Origin: Nonomuraea sediminis
GTDB taxonomy: Bacteria; Actinomycetota; Actinomycetes; Streptosporangiales; Streptosporangiaceae
Direction of reading: 5' to 3'
Assembly: GCF_018531495.1 (NCBI RefSeq)
Contig: NZ_JAHDTI010000003.1
Coordinates: 868,001 to 932,000, forward strand
Length of the DNA stretch: 64,000 nucleotides
Shown here: positions 42,454 to 50,630 of the stretch, piece by piece
Layout of the letters: every line of letters begins with the position of its first letter
Position numbering within the stretch: the stretch's first letter is position 1
Translations under genes and position numbers: made by a program
Notes under the pieces: generated by a model
The model's input: only the letters and a program-made list of their open reading frames with translations
Databases searched by the model: none
Told to the model about the DNA's origin: nothing

Positions 42454-42861
42454 GTGAGATCGCAGATCATCACCGTGACGACCGGGGCGCACGAGACAGT
42501 GCACGACATCACGGGGCAGTGCGCGGATTTCGTGCGCGCTCAGGGCGGCGACGGGCTGCTGCACGTCTTCGTCCCGCATGCCACGGCCGGGATCGCGGTG
42601 ATCGAGCTCGGCGCGGGCAGCGACGACGACCTGCTCGCCGCCATGGAGGATCTGCTGCCCGCCGACGACCGGTGGCGCCACGCCCATGGCACGCGTGGTC
42701 ACGGCCGGTCACACGTGATGCCCGCGCTGGTCCCGCCCTACGCCACGATTCCGGTGCTGGACGGGCGGATGGCGCTGGGCACCTGGCAGTCCGTGGCCCT
42801 CGTTGACCTGAACGTTGACAATCCGCAACGTCAGGTTCGCTTGTCGTTTTTGTCCGGTTGA
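42454..42861 (+). CDS. YjbQ family protein (UPF0047)
   Basis: 135 residues from GTG 42454. Conserved blocks are HDITGQCADFVRAQGGDGLL, HVFVPHATAGIAVIE, DDRWRHAHGTRGHGRSHVMP and GTWQSVALVDLN. Histidines in PHATAG, HGTRGHG and RSH form the family's metal-site pocket. E. coli YjbQ has weak thiamine-phosphate synthase activity, and the true role is unsettled. Confidence 0.92.
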   Translation: MRSQIITVTTGAHETVHDITGQCADFVRAQGGDGLLHVFVPHATAGIAVIELGAGSDDDLLAAMEDLLPADDRWRHAHGTRGHGRSHVMPALVPPYATIPVLDGRMALGTWQSVALVDLNVDNPQRQVRLSFLSG

Positions 42862-42963
42862 CTTCGGCTCGCCGAAGGCCGTACCCGTGGCGACCGTTGA
42901 CGACTGAGGGTCACAGCGTGTGGACTGTCCCGAAGCGATACACCCATACCAGGAGGGATACAA

Positions 42964-43392
42964 GTGAGCGCGACCGCGGGTCAGGCGCAGGGCGAGCGCG
43001 GCCTGGCCGAACGACTCGGCCTCAAGCCGGGTCAGGTGGTGCAGGAGATCGGTTGGGACGAGGACAGCGACGATGAGCTTCGCGAGTCCATCGAGAGCCT
43101 GACCGGCAACGAACTTCTCGATGAGGACACCGACGACGTCGTCGACGTGGTGCTGCTGTGGTGGCGCGACGGTGACGGCGACCTCTTCGACGTTCTGAGT
43201 GATGCCATGCGAGGCCTCGCAGAGGGCGGCCAGATCTGGCTGCTGACTCCCAAGGCCGGCCGTGACGGCCACGTGGAGCCGAGCGACATCGGGGAGGATG
43301 CCGCTACCGCGGGTCTCTCGCAGACGAGCAGCATCTCCGCCGCACCCGATTGGTCGGGGACCAGACTCGTCGCACCAAAGGGCAAGCGTTAG
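42964..43392 (+). CDS. DUF3052 domain protein
   Basis: 142 residues from GTG 42964 (AGGAGG upstream). RLGLKPGQVVQEIGWDEDSD, DVVLLWWRDGDGDLFDVLSD, then GGQIWLLTPKAGRDGHVEPS and a Ser-rich tail. Acidic. Actinobacteria-specific; in Streptomyces it lies in the aceE-peroxiredoxin neighbourhood, as here. Function unknown. The peroxiredoxin gene starts 10 bp downstream. Confidence 0.88.
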   Translation: MSATAGQAQGERGLAERLGLKPGQVVQEIGWDEDSDDELRESIESLTGNELLDEDTDDVVDVVLLWWRDGDGDLFDVLSDAMRGLAEGGQIWLLTPKAGRDGHVEPSDIGEDAATAGLSQTSSISAAPDWSGTRLVAPKGKR

Positions 43393-43402
43393 CCTGAGGT
43401 CC

Positions 43403-43831
43403 GTGAACCTCGCTCCGGACTTCGAGCTGCAGGACCAGCACGGCACTCCCGTTCGACTCTCCGACTTCCGTGGCAGGAAGGTCGTGCTGGTCTTCTACCC
43501 GCTGGCCTTCAGCGGTGTGTGCCAGAGCGAGCTGTCGGCGCTGCGCGACTTCGACGCCGACGCCCAGATCCTCACAGTCTCGGTGGACTCCATCTTCACC
43601 CACCGTGCCTGGGCGGATCAGGAGGGTTACGCATTCCCGCTGCTCTCCGATTTCTGGCCACACGGACAGGTCGCGCGGGCGTACGGTGTGTTCGATGAGA
43701 CGAAGGGGCTCGCTCGACGGGGGACCTTCATCATCGACGACGAGGGCGTGATCCGCTGGTCGGTGGTCAATCCGATCGGCGAAGCCCGTGACGTCGCCGA
43801 CTACCTCAAGGCACTCGCCGACATCTCGTAA
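43403..43831 (+). CDS. One-cysteine peroxiredoxin (AhpE-like)
   Basis: 142 residues from GTG 43403. The peroxidatic cysteine is C40 in PLAFSGVCQSELSAL. There is no other cysteine, so this is a true 1-Cys enzyme; the position that holds a resolving cysteine in AhpC-type proteins is serine. The arginine of the active site would be in LARRGTFIIDDEGVI. It reduces peroxides, with mycothiol-dependent recycling expected in actinomycetes. Co-directional with DUF3052 and the zinc ribbon gene. Confidence 0.93.
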   Translation: MNLAPDFELQDQHGTPVRLSDFRGRKVVLVFYPLAFSGVCQSELSALRDFDADAQILTVSVDSIFTHRAWADQEGYAFPLLSDFWPHGQVARAYGVFDETKGLARRGTFIIDDEGVIRWSVVNPIGEARDVADYLKALADIS

Positions 43832-43845
43832 AACGGAGGGAACCA

Positions 43846-44154
43846 ATGCCCTGCTACCGCTGCGGGGCCCGGCAGACGGACCCAGTCCGCGGCGCCAGCC
43901 CGTGGAAGCGCGGGGTGCGCCAGGAAACCCAGGTGCTGATCTGCCCGGACTGTCAGCTGCTGCACGACCTCGACCTCGACTCGTGCGCCACCTGCGGCTC
44001 CCAGGCGCTGATCTGCCGGCTGGGCGAGGTCGAATGCCGTTCGTGCGGATCTGTACGGCTGGCGCAGTCCTTCGGGCCCGTGGAGGTTGGTGCTCCACCC
44101 GGGTTGTCCGCCGAGGTGGAGGCGGCACTGAATCGCGTCTTGGGACGAGCTTGA
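43846..44154 (+). CDS. Zinc-ribbon protein with four CxxC motifs
   Basis: 102 residues from ATG 43846. CYRCG, CPDC, CATC and CRSC give two probable zinc ribbons in residues 1-70, followed by a GPVEVGAPPGLSAEVEAALN tail. Basic and small; nucleic-acid or protein binding is likely. GGAGGG lies upstream. Last gene of the DUF3052-peroxiredoxin group. Confidence 0.75.
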   Translation: MPCYRCGARQTDPVRGASPWKRGVRQETQVLICPDCQLLHDLDLDSCATCGSQALICRLGEVECRSCGSVRLAQSFGPVEVGAPPGLSAEVEAALNRVLGRA

Positions 44155-44209
44155 CGAGATTTTTCCGGACATTTGCTGACCTGCGCTATCGTCTCCTTTC
44201 GTGTCCGCA

Positions 44210-45154
44210 ATGAGTTCGTTCGTCGTCGCGCTGGATGTGGGTGGCACGTCCATGAAGGGCGGCCTCGTCAGCGAGTCCGGCGCCGTCCTGCTGAGCGAGC
44301 GTCGCCCTACCCCCCGAGCCGAGGGCCCTGACGCGGTCGTGTCCGCGATCCGGACCTTCGTCGGGGACCTGGCCGAGGCCGGCGACGGCGTGCCGGTAGG
44401 CGTGGGGCTGGCCGTACCCGGCCTGGTCTCGCCGTCCTCCGCGGTGTACGCGGCGAACCTGGGCTGGCGTGACGTGCCCGCGGCGGACTTCACCACGCTG
44501 GACATCCCCGTCATGCTGGGCCACGACGTCCAGACCGGCGGGCTCGCCGAAAGCGTCCTGGGCGCCGGGCGCGGCGTCTCCGACTTCCTGTTCCTACCGA
44601 TCGGCACCGGTATCGCCGGTGCCATGATCCTGCGCGGCGAGCCGTACGGCGGAGCCTCGGGGTGGGGCGGCGAGATCGGGCACATCCCGGTCTTCCCCGA
44701 CGGCGAGCAGTGCGCCTGCGGGCAGTTCGGCTGCCTGGAGACCTACGCCTCTGCGGCCTCCGTCGGGCGCCGCTACAGCCTGCGGGCGGGGCTCGCGGAG
44801 CCGGTCAAGGCCGAGCAGGTGGTCTCCTCCGACGATCCCGTCGCCATCGAGGTCTGGGACGAGGCGGTCGAGGCACTGTCGCTCGCGCTGGCCACCTACA
44901 CGCTGCTGCTGGACCCCTCGCAGATCGTCCTCGGCGGCGGCCTGGCCGAGGCGGGTCCCGCGCTCTTCGACCCGGTCCGCACCCGCCTGGTCAAGCGCCT
45001 GACCTTCCGCGACGCGCCCCCGCTGGTGCCCGCGGCGCTCGGCGTCGACGCCGGCATGCTCGGTGCCGCCCTCCTCGGCTGGCGCGCCGCCGGCCGCCCG
45101 GACCTCGGCCCCGGCTGGGTTTTGGATGTGCGGTCGGAGCCTTTGGTGTCGTAA
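44210..45154 (+). CDS. ROK-family sugar kinase (glucokinase-like)
   Basis: 314 residues from ATG 44210 (GTG 44201 also possible). ATP-binding motif ALDVGGTSMKGGLV near residue 7, catalytic aspartate in MLGHDVQTGG near 103, IGTGIAGAMI near 128, and the ROK zinc site in GEIGHIPVFPDGEQCACGQF then GCLETYAS. Phosphorylates a hexose, most likely glucose or N-acetyl sugar. No HTH domain, so a kinase and not a repressor. tRNA-Val follows 16 bp downstream. Confidence 0.93.
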   Translation: MSSFVVALDVGGTSMKGGLVSESGAVLLSERRPTPRAEGPDAVVSAIRTFVGDLAEAGDGVPVGVGLAVPGLVSPSSAVYAANLGWRDVPAADFTTLDIPVMLGHDVQTGGLAESVLGAGRGVSDFLFLPIGTGIAGAMILRGEPYGGASGWGGEIGHIPVFPDGEQCACGQFGCLETYASAASVGRRYSLRAGLAEPVKAEQVVSSDDPVAIEVWDEAVEALSLALATYTLLLDPSQIVLGGGLAEAGPALFDPVRTRLVKRLTFRDAPPLVPAALGVDAGMLGAALLGWRAAGRPDLGPGWVLDVRSEPLVS

Positions 45155-45170
45155 GGTGTAGTGCCGCTCA

Positions 45171-45245
45171 GGACGATTAGCTCAGCGGTAGAGCACTCGC
45201 CTTACAAGCGAGGGGTCACTGGTTCGAACCCAGTATCGTCCACCA
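45171..45245 (+). tRNA. tRNA-Val (anticodon TAC)
   Basis: Acceptor arms GGACGAT and ATCGTCC, D arm AGCTCAGCGGTAGAGC, anticodon stem CTCGC/GCGAG with loop CTTACAA (anticodon TAC), T arm ACTGG-TTCGAAC-CCAGT, and encoded CCA at the 3' end. All arms pair. A decayed integrase ends 5 bp beyond the CCA. Confidence 0.97.
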
Positions 45246-45249
45246 GGTC

Positions 45250-45425
45250 TTACACCTCCTTCCTGATCTTCTTATGCGGCGCTGAGTGACCAACTGAGCC
45301 ACTGAAGAGGCTGTCCATGCGCTGCACGCCCTGCTGGATCTTCTGGCGGTAGACCGTCTCAGTGACGACGGTGTTCCGGTGCCCGACCAGCCGTGAGATG
45401 TCCTCGATCCGCATGCCGAAGTCGG
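45250..45425 (-). pseudogene. C-terminal remnant of a tyrosine recombinase (integrase)
   Basis: The minus frame contains SLLSDFGMRIEDISRLVGHR, then NTVVTETVYRQKIQQGVQRM and DSLFSG. This is the end of a phage/AICE-type integrase, with the box-II HxxR region lost, the LVGH histidine and the catalytic tyrosine in TVY. Upstream, similarity breaks and frames change (RPERSVRTAEL in another frame near 45460). Its stop lies 5 bp from the tRNA-Val 3' end, the typical position for an integrase next to its attachment site. Confidence 0.8.
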
Positions 45426-45561
45426 ACAGCAGCGAGACACCGGGCCGGGCCACCGCACGCCAGCTCCGCGGTACGCACCGAACGCTCCGGCCGGGGTTGC
45501 CACGCCGCCACACCGATGCTGCCGTACGGTCGCCATGGTGCGCCGACACTCGTCGAAGCAC

Positions 45562-45970
45562 CTAAGTGCCATCGATCATCGGCATGACGGACCCCATCCA
45601 TCGGTTGGAGGGCGAAGCAGAGGGGTCGTGTCTCTTCACGGCCTGTGCTTCACTCCAGTGCAGATAGCAGGAGCGCCTTGTGCTGGTGGACAAGTTCGCG
45701 GTCAGCTGTGGCCCAGGCGATAGCGGCTTGGGCGTGGCGGCGACGGGTGGCGGTGAGCTTGGGATCGCTGAGGTTTGCTGAGAGGCTCCTCGACCACAAC
45801 AACCATGATGGGACATGCTGCTTCGGCGTACCGCCGCACAGATGCCGCCCGTACGATCGCCACGGCGTGGTTGGCCGCCGTAGATCGCGCCGTTCGGGCT
45901 CGGTGGCGGAGTGGCCGGCGTACAGCCAGCGGCCTGTCCACGCCAGTAGCGAACCTTTGACTCTGATCAA
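45562..45970 (-). pseudogene. Scrambled remnants, including a copy of the 37.7-kb small gene
   Basis: On the minus strand 45889-45944 encodes LLAWTGRWLYAGHSATEPER, close to the WTGRRSRTGRWLYANHSATE region of the small gene at 37735-38133; the DNA matches at most positions. A further open stretch ending HAQAAIAWATADRELVHQHK, ALLLSALE is unrecognised. No intact gene exists in this interval. Confidence 0.55.
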
Positions 45971-45984
45971 GGGTCGAACGTGAC

Positions 45985-46539
45985 ATGACTACTACGGGGC
46001 GAGAAAACAGCACATCCATCCGGCGGGTGCGGCGTACGGCGATCGTGGGGGCCCTCGCCGCGAGCGTCGCGCTGACAGGTGTCGTGACGGCGAATGCGGC
46101 CTCGGCCGCCGGCTCTCACCGGAGCGAGGCCCTGGGGCCGTTCGGCTACGGAGGCGTGCGGCTGGGGATGAGCGCCAAGCAGGCCAAGGCCACCGGCAAG
46201 ATCGTCGCGAAGCAGGGCGCCAGCATGTGCTCGGGCTGGGACCTGAAAGCGCACCCGACAGGCCGCGACGCCGTCGGCATCTACATCTCCAAGAAGCTCG
46301 GCGTGGCGATGATCGACGCGCCCAAGGGCGTGAAGACCCCCGAGGGCATCGGGATCGGCTCCACCAGGAAGCAACTGCGCAAGGCGTATCCGAAGCTGGA
46401 GACGTCCGCCAGCGAGAGCAAGGACAACCTCTACACCAGCGTCCCCGGCAACCCCAAGGCCTACTACCGCTTCCTCCTCGACCACAACAAGATCTACTCC
46501 GTGAGCCTGGACCTCAAGAACCAGGACTGCACCAACTAA
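45985..46539 (+). CDS. Secreted hypothetical protein
   Basis: 184 residues. A twin-arginine-like but not classical N-terminus (RRVRRTAIVGALAASVALTG) leads to AASAAGS, a probable signal-peptidase site near residue 43. The mature ~140 residues contain FGYGGVRLGMSAKQAKATGK, resembling the small secreted proteins with a G-x-L-x-x-G-M-S repeat, and IGIGSTRKQLRKAYPKLE. Two cysteines (CSGW and QDCTN) may form a disulfide. Similar in layout to BLIP-like/PASTA-unrelated secreted proteins of actinomycetes; function unknown. Confidence 0.8.
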   Translation: MTTTGRENSTSIRRVRRTAIVGALAASVALTGVVTANAASAAGSHRSEALGPFGYGGVRLGMSAKQAKATGKIVAKQGASMCSGWDLKAHPTGRDAVGIYISKKLGVAMIDAPKGVKTPEGIGIGSTRKQLRKAYPKLETSASESKDNLYTSVPGNPKAYYRFLLDHNKIYSVSLDLKNQDCTN

Positions 46540-46602
46540 TCCACCACCGCCGCCAGGTTTTCCGGGGAACCGCGTCATGACCTGTCGGCTCGCTCGTGTG
46601 AA

Positions 46603-46646
46603 GGGGTGAGGCGGCGCGTCAGGAGGGGTGCGTGCCGCCTCACCCC
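46603..46646 (+). terminator. Hairpin terminator between the secreted protein and the hydrolase
   Basis: GGGGTGAGGCGGC and GCCGCCTCACCCC are perfect 13-bp arms around an 18-nt loop. A second small hairpin (GTATG/CATAC) follows at about 46655-46670. Confidence 0.75.
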
Positions 46647-46704
46647 GTTACCCCGTATGGTGGGGCATACCTCCCCCAGCACAGCCGAGGGGAAGAATGT
46701 GTCT

Positions 46705-48210
46705 ATGCGTCACGTCCTGACCACCGTCACGCTGACCGTGGCGGTCGTCGCCTGCTCAAGCCAGCACCCGCAGCAGCAGGCCATGCTGCCCAGCGCGACG
46801 AACTCCGGGGGCATCGCCTGGGGCCCGTGCACCGATGTCACCCGGCCGGGCGGCCAGACGCCGACCCGGCAGGAGAGCACGATGCAGTGCGGCAAGCTGG
46901 CTGTGCCGCTGGACTACGCCAAACCCGAGGCCGGCACGATCGAGATGGCCGTCATCAAGATCCCCGCCACTGGTCCTGGCAAGCGGCTCGGCTCGCTGGT
47001 GTTCAACTTCGGCGGGCCTGGCGCCTCGGGCGTCGACACGATGGCCCAGGCCGCCAAGGCGTTTCCCCGCCTCAACACCCAGTACGACCTGGTCAGCTTC
47101 GACCCGCGCGGGGTGCAGCGCAGCGCCGGTGTGCGCTGCGGCACCAGCGCCGAAATGGATCGCTGGGTCTCGATGGACACCATCCCCGTCAACGAGAAGA
47201 CCAGGGCCGAGAGCACGGCCGCCAACAAGGAGTTCGCGCGGCTGTGCGCGCAGGACTCGGGCAAGCTGCTGCCGTACGTCGGCACGGTCAACGCCGCGCG
47301 CGACATGGACCGCCTGCGCGCCGCCCTCGGCGAGGAGAAGCTCAACTACTTCGGCATGTCGTACGGCACGCAGCTCGGCGCGGTGTACGCCACCCTGTTC
47401 CCGAAGCTGGTGGGCCAGACGGTGCTGGACGCGCCGCTGGACCCGACCGTGAACTTCGAACAGCGCAACCTGGCGCAGACGGCCGGCTTCCAGCAGGCCT
47501 ACGAGAGCTTCCTGAAGTCGTGCGTCAAGGACGGCTGCCCCTTCGGCAAGACCGTCCAGGAGGCGGACGCCAACGTCAACAAGCTGATGAACGACCTGGT
47601 CACGCAGCCGATCAAGGTCGGCACCAGGGAGCTCACCCAGGGTCTGGCCTCCACCGGCCTGGCCGCCGCGCTGTACTCGCAGCTGAGCTGGCCGTTCCTG
47701 GAGCAGTCGCTGAACCAGGCGATGCACGGGCAGGGTGAAGGGCTGATGTACCTGGCCGACACCTACGCCGGCCGCAAGCAGGACGGCACCTACACCACGG
47801 AGATGACCAGCTTTCCCGCGATCACGTGCGTCGACTCGGCGGAGCGGCCGAGCGAGGCGGAACTGCGCAAGTCCGAGGCGGCCTCGCTGAAGATCTCGCC
47901 GCTGTTCGGCAGCGAGGGCGCAGGCGGGCTGTGCCGGTTGTGGCCGGTGCCGGGCAGCAACCAGGCCAGGCACGTCGACGCCACCGGCTCGGGGCCGATC
48001 GTGGTGGTGGGCGGCACGGGCGACCCGGCCACGCCGTACCAGTGGGCGCCCAAGCTGACCTCGCAGCTCAAGACCGCGACGCTGGTCACCTACAAGGGCG
48101 AGGGCCACGGCGCGTACCTGTCGGGCGACAAGTGCGTGCAGAACGTCGTCGACGCCTACCTGCTCAACGGCACGGTGCCGAAGCAGGGCACCACCTGCGG
48201 CACGAAGTGA
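46705..48210 (+). CDS. Secreted alpha/beta hydrolase, tripeptidyl aminopeptidase (TAP) family
   Basis: 501 residues from ATG 46705. Lipobox VAVVACSS gives a lipoprotein anchor at C17. The fold shows LGSLVFNFGGPGASGVDTMA (oxyanion region), the nucleophile elbow NYFGMSYGTQLGAVYA (GxSxG near residue 217), the aspartate in VVVGGTGDPATPYQWA and the histidine in KGEGHGAYLSGDKCV. The C-terminal TAP-like domain is typical of the SlpD/SlpE type proteases that remove tripeptides from secreted proteins. Confidence 0.93.
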   Translation: MRHVLTTVTLTVAVVACSSQHPQQQAMLPSATNSGGIAWGPCTDVTRPGGQTPTRQESTMQCGKLAVPLDYAKPEAGTIEMAVIKIPATGPGKRLGSLVFNFGGPGASGVDTMAQAAKAFPRLNTQYDLVSFDPRGVQRSAGVRCGTSAEMDRWVSMDTIPVNEKTRAESTAANKEFARLCAQDSGKLLPYVGTVNAARDMDRLRAALGEEKLNYFGMSYGTQLGAVYATLFPKLVGQTVLDAPLDPTVNFEQRNLAQTAGFQQAYESFLKSCVKDGCPFGKTVQEADANVNKLMNDLVTQPIKVGTRELTQGLASTGLAAALYSQLSWPFLEQSLNQAMHGQGEGLMYLADTYAGRKQDGTYTTEMTSFPAITCVDSAERPSEAELRKSEAASLKISPLFGSEGAGGLCRLWPVPGSNQARHVDATGSGPIVVVGGTGDPATPYQWAPKLTSQLKTATLVTYKGEGHGAYLSGDKCVQNVVDAYLLNGTVPKQGTTCGTK

Positions 48211-48255
48211 CCCCTGGACGCGCCGCCGCTCGGCGGTCGGCGGCGGGCCCAGGGG
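48211..48255 (+). terminator. Terminator after the TAP hydrolase gene
   Basis: CCCCTGG and CCAGGGG close a structure whose inner arms CGCCGCCG/CGGCGGCG also pair. It starts directly after the stop codon. Confidence 0.7.
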
Positions 48256-48333
48256 TGTGAGGTCGTCCCAGCCCCCGGTTGTGCGGCATCCGGCCGGGAA
48301 GTCGCCGGTGCCTGCCCGGGGGCGCACGACCGC

Positions 48334-48696
48334 TTATGACCTCGGGTGGAACACTCCGAAGAGGTTGCCCGAGGTGTCGTGCAGGTAGGCGAAGTCGGTG
48401 CCCGCGCCGTCGTCGACGACCTTGTGGACGACCTTGCCGCCGAGCGACTCGGCCTGCGCGCAGGCCACTTCGACGTCGGCCACCTGCACGTGGAAGACCG
48501 CGTGGCTGGGGAACTCGCCCTTGGTGTTGAAGATGCCGCCCGACGGGCGTTCCCCACCCGGATAGGTGATCATCCGGTAGTCCATGACGTCGGTGTCGCT
48601 CGGCGCGACCGACCAGCCGAACAGCCCGCCGTAGAAGCGCTGCGCGCCGTCGGGGTCGTCGGTCGCCACCTCGAACCACGTCACTGTGTTGTCCAT
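48334..48696 (-). CDS. VOC (glyoxalase/bleomycin-resistance) family protein
   Basis: 120 residues with paired beta-alpha-beta-beta-beta modules: TVTWFEVATDDPDGAQRFYG, LFGWSV; and AVFHVQVADVEVACAQAESL, then DTSGNLFGVFHP. Possible metal ligands are the histidine in HAVFHV and the glutamate/aspartate residues. Unknown substrate. GAGGAGGG precedes the ATG. It lies 79 bp downstream of the WYL regulator, its likely controller. Confidence 0.9.
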   Translation of the reverse strand: MDNTVTWFEVATDDPDGAQRFYGGLFGWSVAPSDTDVMDYRMITYPGGERPSGGIFNTKGEFPSHAVFHVQVADVEVACAQAESLGGKVVHKVVDDGAGTDFAYLHDTSGNLFGVFHPRS

Positions 48697-48775
48697 CAGG
48701 CCCTCCTCGAACTTTCTCGAACAAGAGCACGATATGTGACGGATGCGACAACCCTATGTCGGTGTTTTCGATCGA

Positions 48776-49501
48776 CTAATCGAGCGCCGTGCCGTGGACG
48801 ATCATCTCGGGCAGGTCGCTGGCGAACCCCTCCAGCGGCCGGTCGGGGGCGCGCTCGGCGCTCACCACGGCGGCGGCGATGCGGTCGAGCCGGAAGACGC
48901 GCACGTCGTCACGCAGGCGGCACCAGGCCACCAGGTACCAGAAGCCGCCGCGCCCGCCCAGGAACACGCCGGGCTCGACCTCGCGCGAGGTGAGCGTGCC
49001 GTTCTTGTCCACGTAGTCGAGCTTGAGCACCCTCCTGCGCAGCAGCGCCTCCTCGATGGCGCGCGAGATGCCCTCCCCGCCCAGCGGCAGGATCTCCACG
49101 CCCGGGTCGGCGGGCGTCATGTGCATGACGCGCCGCGCCAGCTCCCTGGCCAGGTCGCCCTCGGGGCCCGGCATGGCGGCCACGACCTTGCGCAGCGCGC
49201 TGCGCGCCTGCCGTGCGAAGGGCTGCTCCCCTGCCTGGCTGAGCGCGACCGCGATGGCCACCGCCTCGGCCGGGGTGAAGTTCAGCGGGGGCAGGGACAT
49301 CTTCTTGTCGATGGCGTATCCGCCCGTGCGGCCCGGCTCGGCGTAGATGGGCACCCCGGACTCCTGTAACGCGGTGATGTCGCGCTCGATCGTGCGCTTG
49401 CTCACCTCGAAGCGCTTGGCCAGCTCCCTGGCGGACCTGGCTCTGGGGGAGATCGCGCGCAGCTCCTCGACCAACGCGTAGAGCCGATCGGTACGGTTCA
49501 C
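48776..49501 (-). CDS. WYL-domain transcriptional regulator (YafY-like)
   Basis: 241 residues from GTG 49501. The N-terminal HTH_11 (RLYALVEELRAISPRARSAR, then ELAKRFEVSKRTIERDI) is followed by a WYL domain with VLKLDYVDKNG, FLGGRGGFWYLVAWCRLRDD and VRVFRLDRIAA. Such regulators often control adjacent VOC or oxidoreductase genes. The longer start at 49531 would overlap the histidine kinase gene and is rejected. Confidence 0.92.
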   Translation of the reverse strand: MNRTDRLYALVEELRAISPRARSARELAKRFEVSKRTIERDITALQESGVPIYAEPGRTGGYAIDKKMSLPPLNFTPAEAVAIAVALSQAGEQPFARQARSALRKVVAAMPGPEGDLARELARRVMHMTPADPGVEILPLGGEGISRAIEEALLRRRVLKLDYVDKNGTLTSREVEPGVFLGGRGGFWYLVAWCRLRDDVRVFRLDRIAAAVVSAERAPDRPLEGFASDLPEMIVHGTALD

Positions 49502-49511
49502 GCTTGCGACG

Positions 49512-50630
49512 TTACGCCGCGCCACCGACAATCGGCAGGCGCAGGCTGACGGCCAGGCCGCCCTTCGCGCGCGGCTCGGCGGTGACCGTTCCGCCGTGGG
49601 CGACGGCGATGGCGCGGACGATGGACAGCCCCAGCCCGGCGCCGCGCACCGACCTGACCCGTTCGCCCTGCTGCCGGTGGAACGGCTCGAACAGCTCCTC
49701 CACCTCGTACGGCGGGACGGCCGGCCCGGTGTTCTCCACGGTCAGCACGCCCTCGCGCAGCGTGATCCAGATGTCGCCGCCGCGCACGTTGTACTTGGCG
49801 GCGTTCTCCACCAGGTTGAACACGCACCGTTCGAGCAGCAGCGGATCCCCCTCCACCAGCGCGGGGCTCAGGTCCTCGTGCACGGTGACGGACGGCTTGC
49901 GCAGCGGCTGGTCGAGCACGGTCTTCACGACGTGGGTGAGCTCGACGGGCCTGCGCACGGTCAGCTCCTGCTCGGACTGGGCGAGCAGCAGCAGCCCCTC
50001 GATGAGGCGCTCGTAGCGGGCGTTGGTGCCCAGCAGCGACCTGGCAGTCACCTTGAGGTCCTCGGAGGCGTGCGGCTCCTCAAGCGCGACCTCCAGCACG
50101 GTCCTGTTGATGGCCAGCGGGGTGCGCAGTTCGTGGGAGGCGTTGCCGATGAAGCGGCGCTGGGCGTCGAAAGCGCGGTGCAGCCGGTCGAGCATGCCGT
50201 CGAAGGTGTCGGCCAGGCGTTTGACCTCGTCGTTGGGGCCCTTGAGCGCGATCCGCTCGTGCAGGTTGCTCTCCGACAGCCGCTCGGCCGTCTCGGTCAC
50301 CCGGTCCAGGGGTTTCAGCGCCCTGTCGGCCACCAGGTAACCCAGCACCAGCGCCACGATCCCGACCAGCACCATGGTGACCAGCGAGTTGCGCAGCGTC
50401 TCGCTGAGCACGCTGGTCGCCCGCTGGCTCACGTCCGTCTGCTGGGAGATGACGTTGCCCAGCGCCGGCATGCCGGGGAGCTGCTGGACCTTCTTGATGT
50501 CGACGGTGAACTGCTGCTCGAGCGCGCGGGCGGTCAGCGCGTAGTTCAGCCACACCAGCACCGACCCGGCCACGAAGAACAGCACGCCGTACAGCAGCGT
50601 GAGCCGCATGCGCAGCCCGAGCCTGCTCAC
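49512..50630 (-). CDS. Two-component sensor histidine kinase
   Basis: 372 residues from GTG 50630. Two membrane helices (LTLLYGVLFFVAGSVLVWL and MVLVGIVALVLGYLVAD) flank an extracytoplasmic sensor of ~75 residues. HAMP follows, then H-box GNASHELRTPLAINR, N-box LVENAAKYN and G-boxes GAGLGLSIVRAIAVAHGG. Start overlaps the response-regulator stop (4 bp). Divergent from a transport operon that it probably controls. Confidence 0.95.
   Translation of the reverse strand: MSRLGLRMRLTLLYGVLFFVAGSVLVWLNYALTARALEQQFTVDIKKVQQLPGMPALGNVISQQTDVSQRATSVLSETLRNSLVTMVLVGIVALVLGYLVADRALKPLDRVTETAERLSESNLHERIALKGPNDEVKRLADTFDGMLDRLHRAFDAQRRFIGNASHELRTPLAINRTVLEVALEEPHASEDLKVTARSLLGTNARYERLIEGLLLLAQSEQELTVRRPVELTHVVKTVLDQPLRKPSVTVHEDLSPALVEGDPLLLERCVFNLVENAAKYNVRGGDIWITLREGVLTVENTGPAVPPYEVEELFEPFHRQQGERVRSVRGAGLGLSIVRAIAVAHGGTVTAEPRAKGGLAVSLRLPIVGGAA

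Noticed and set aside
45246..45984. Second attachment site (tRNA 3'-end copy)
   Set aside because: By eye no second copy of the T-arm/acceptor sequence of tRNA-Val appears here or elsewhere in the window. A computed search would be needed.
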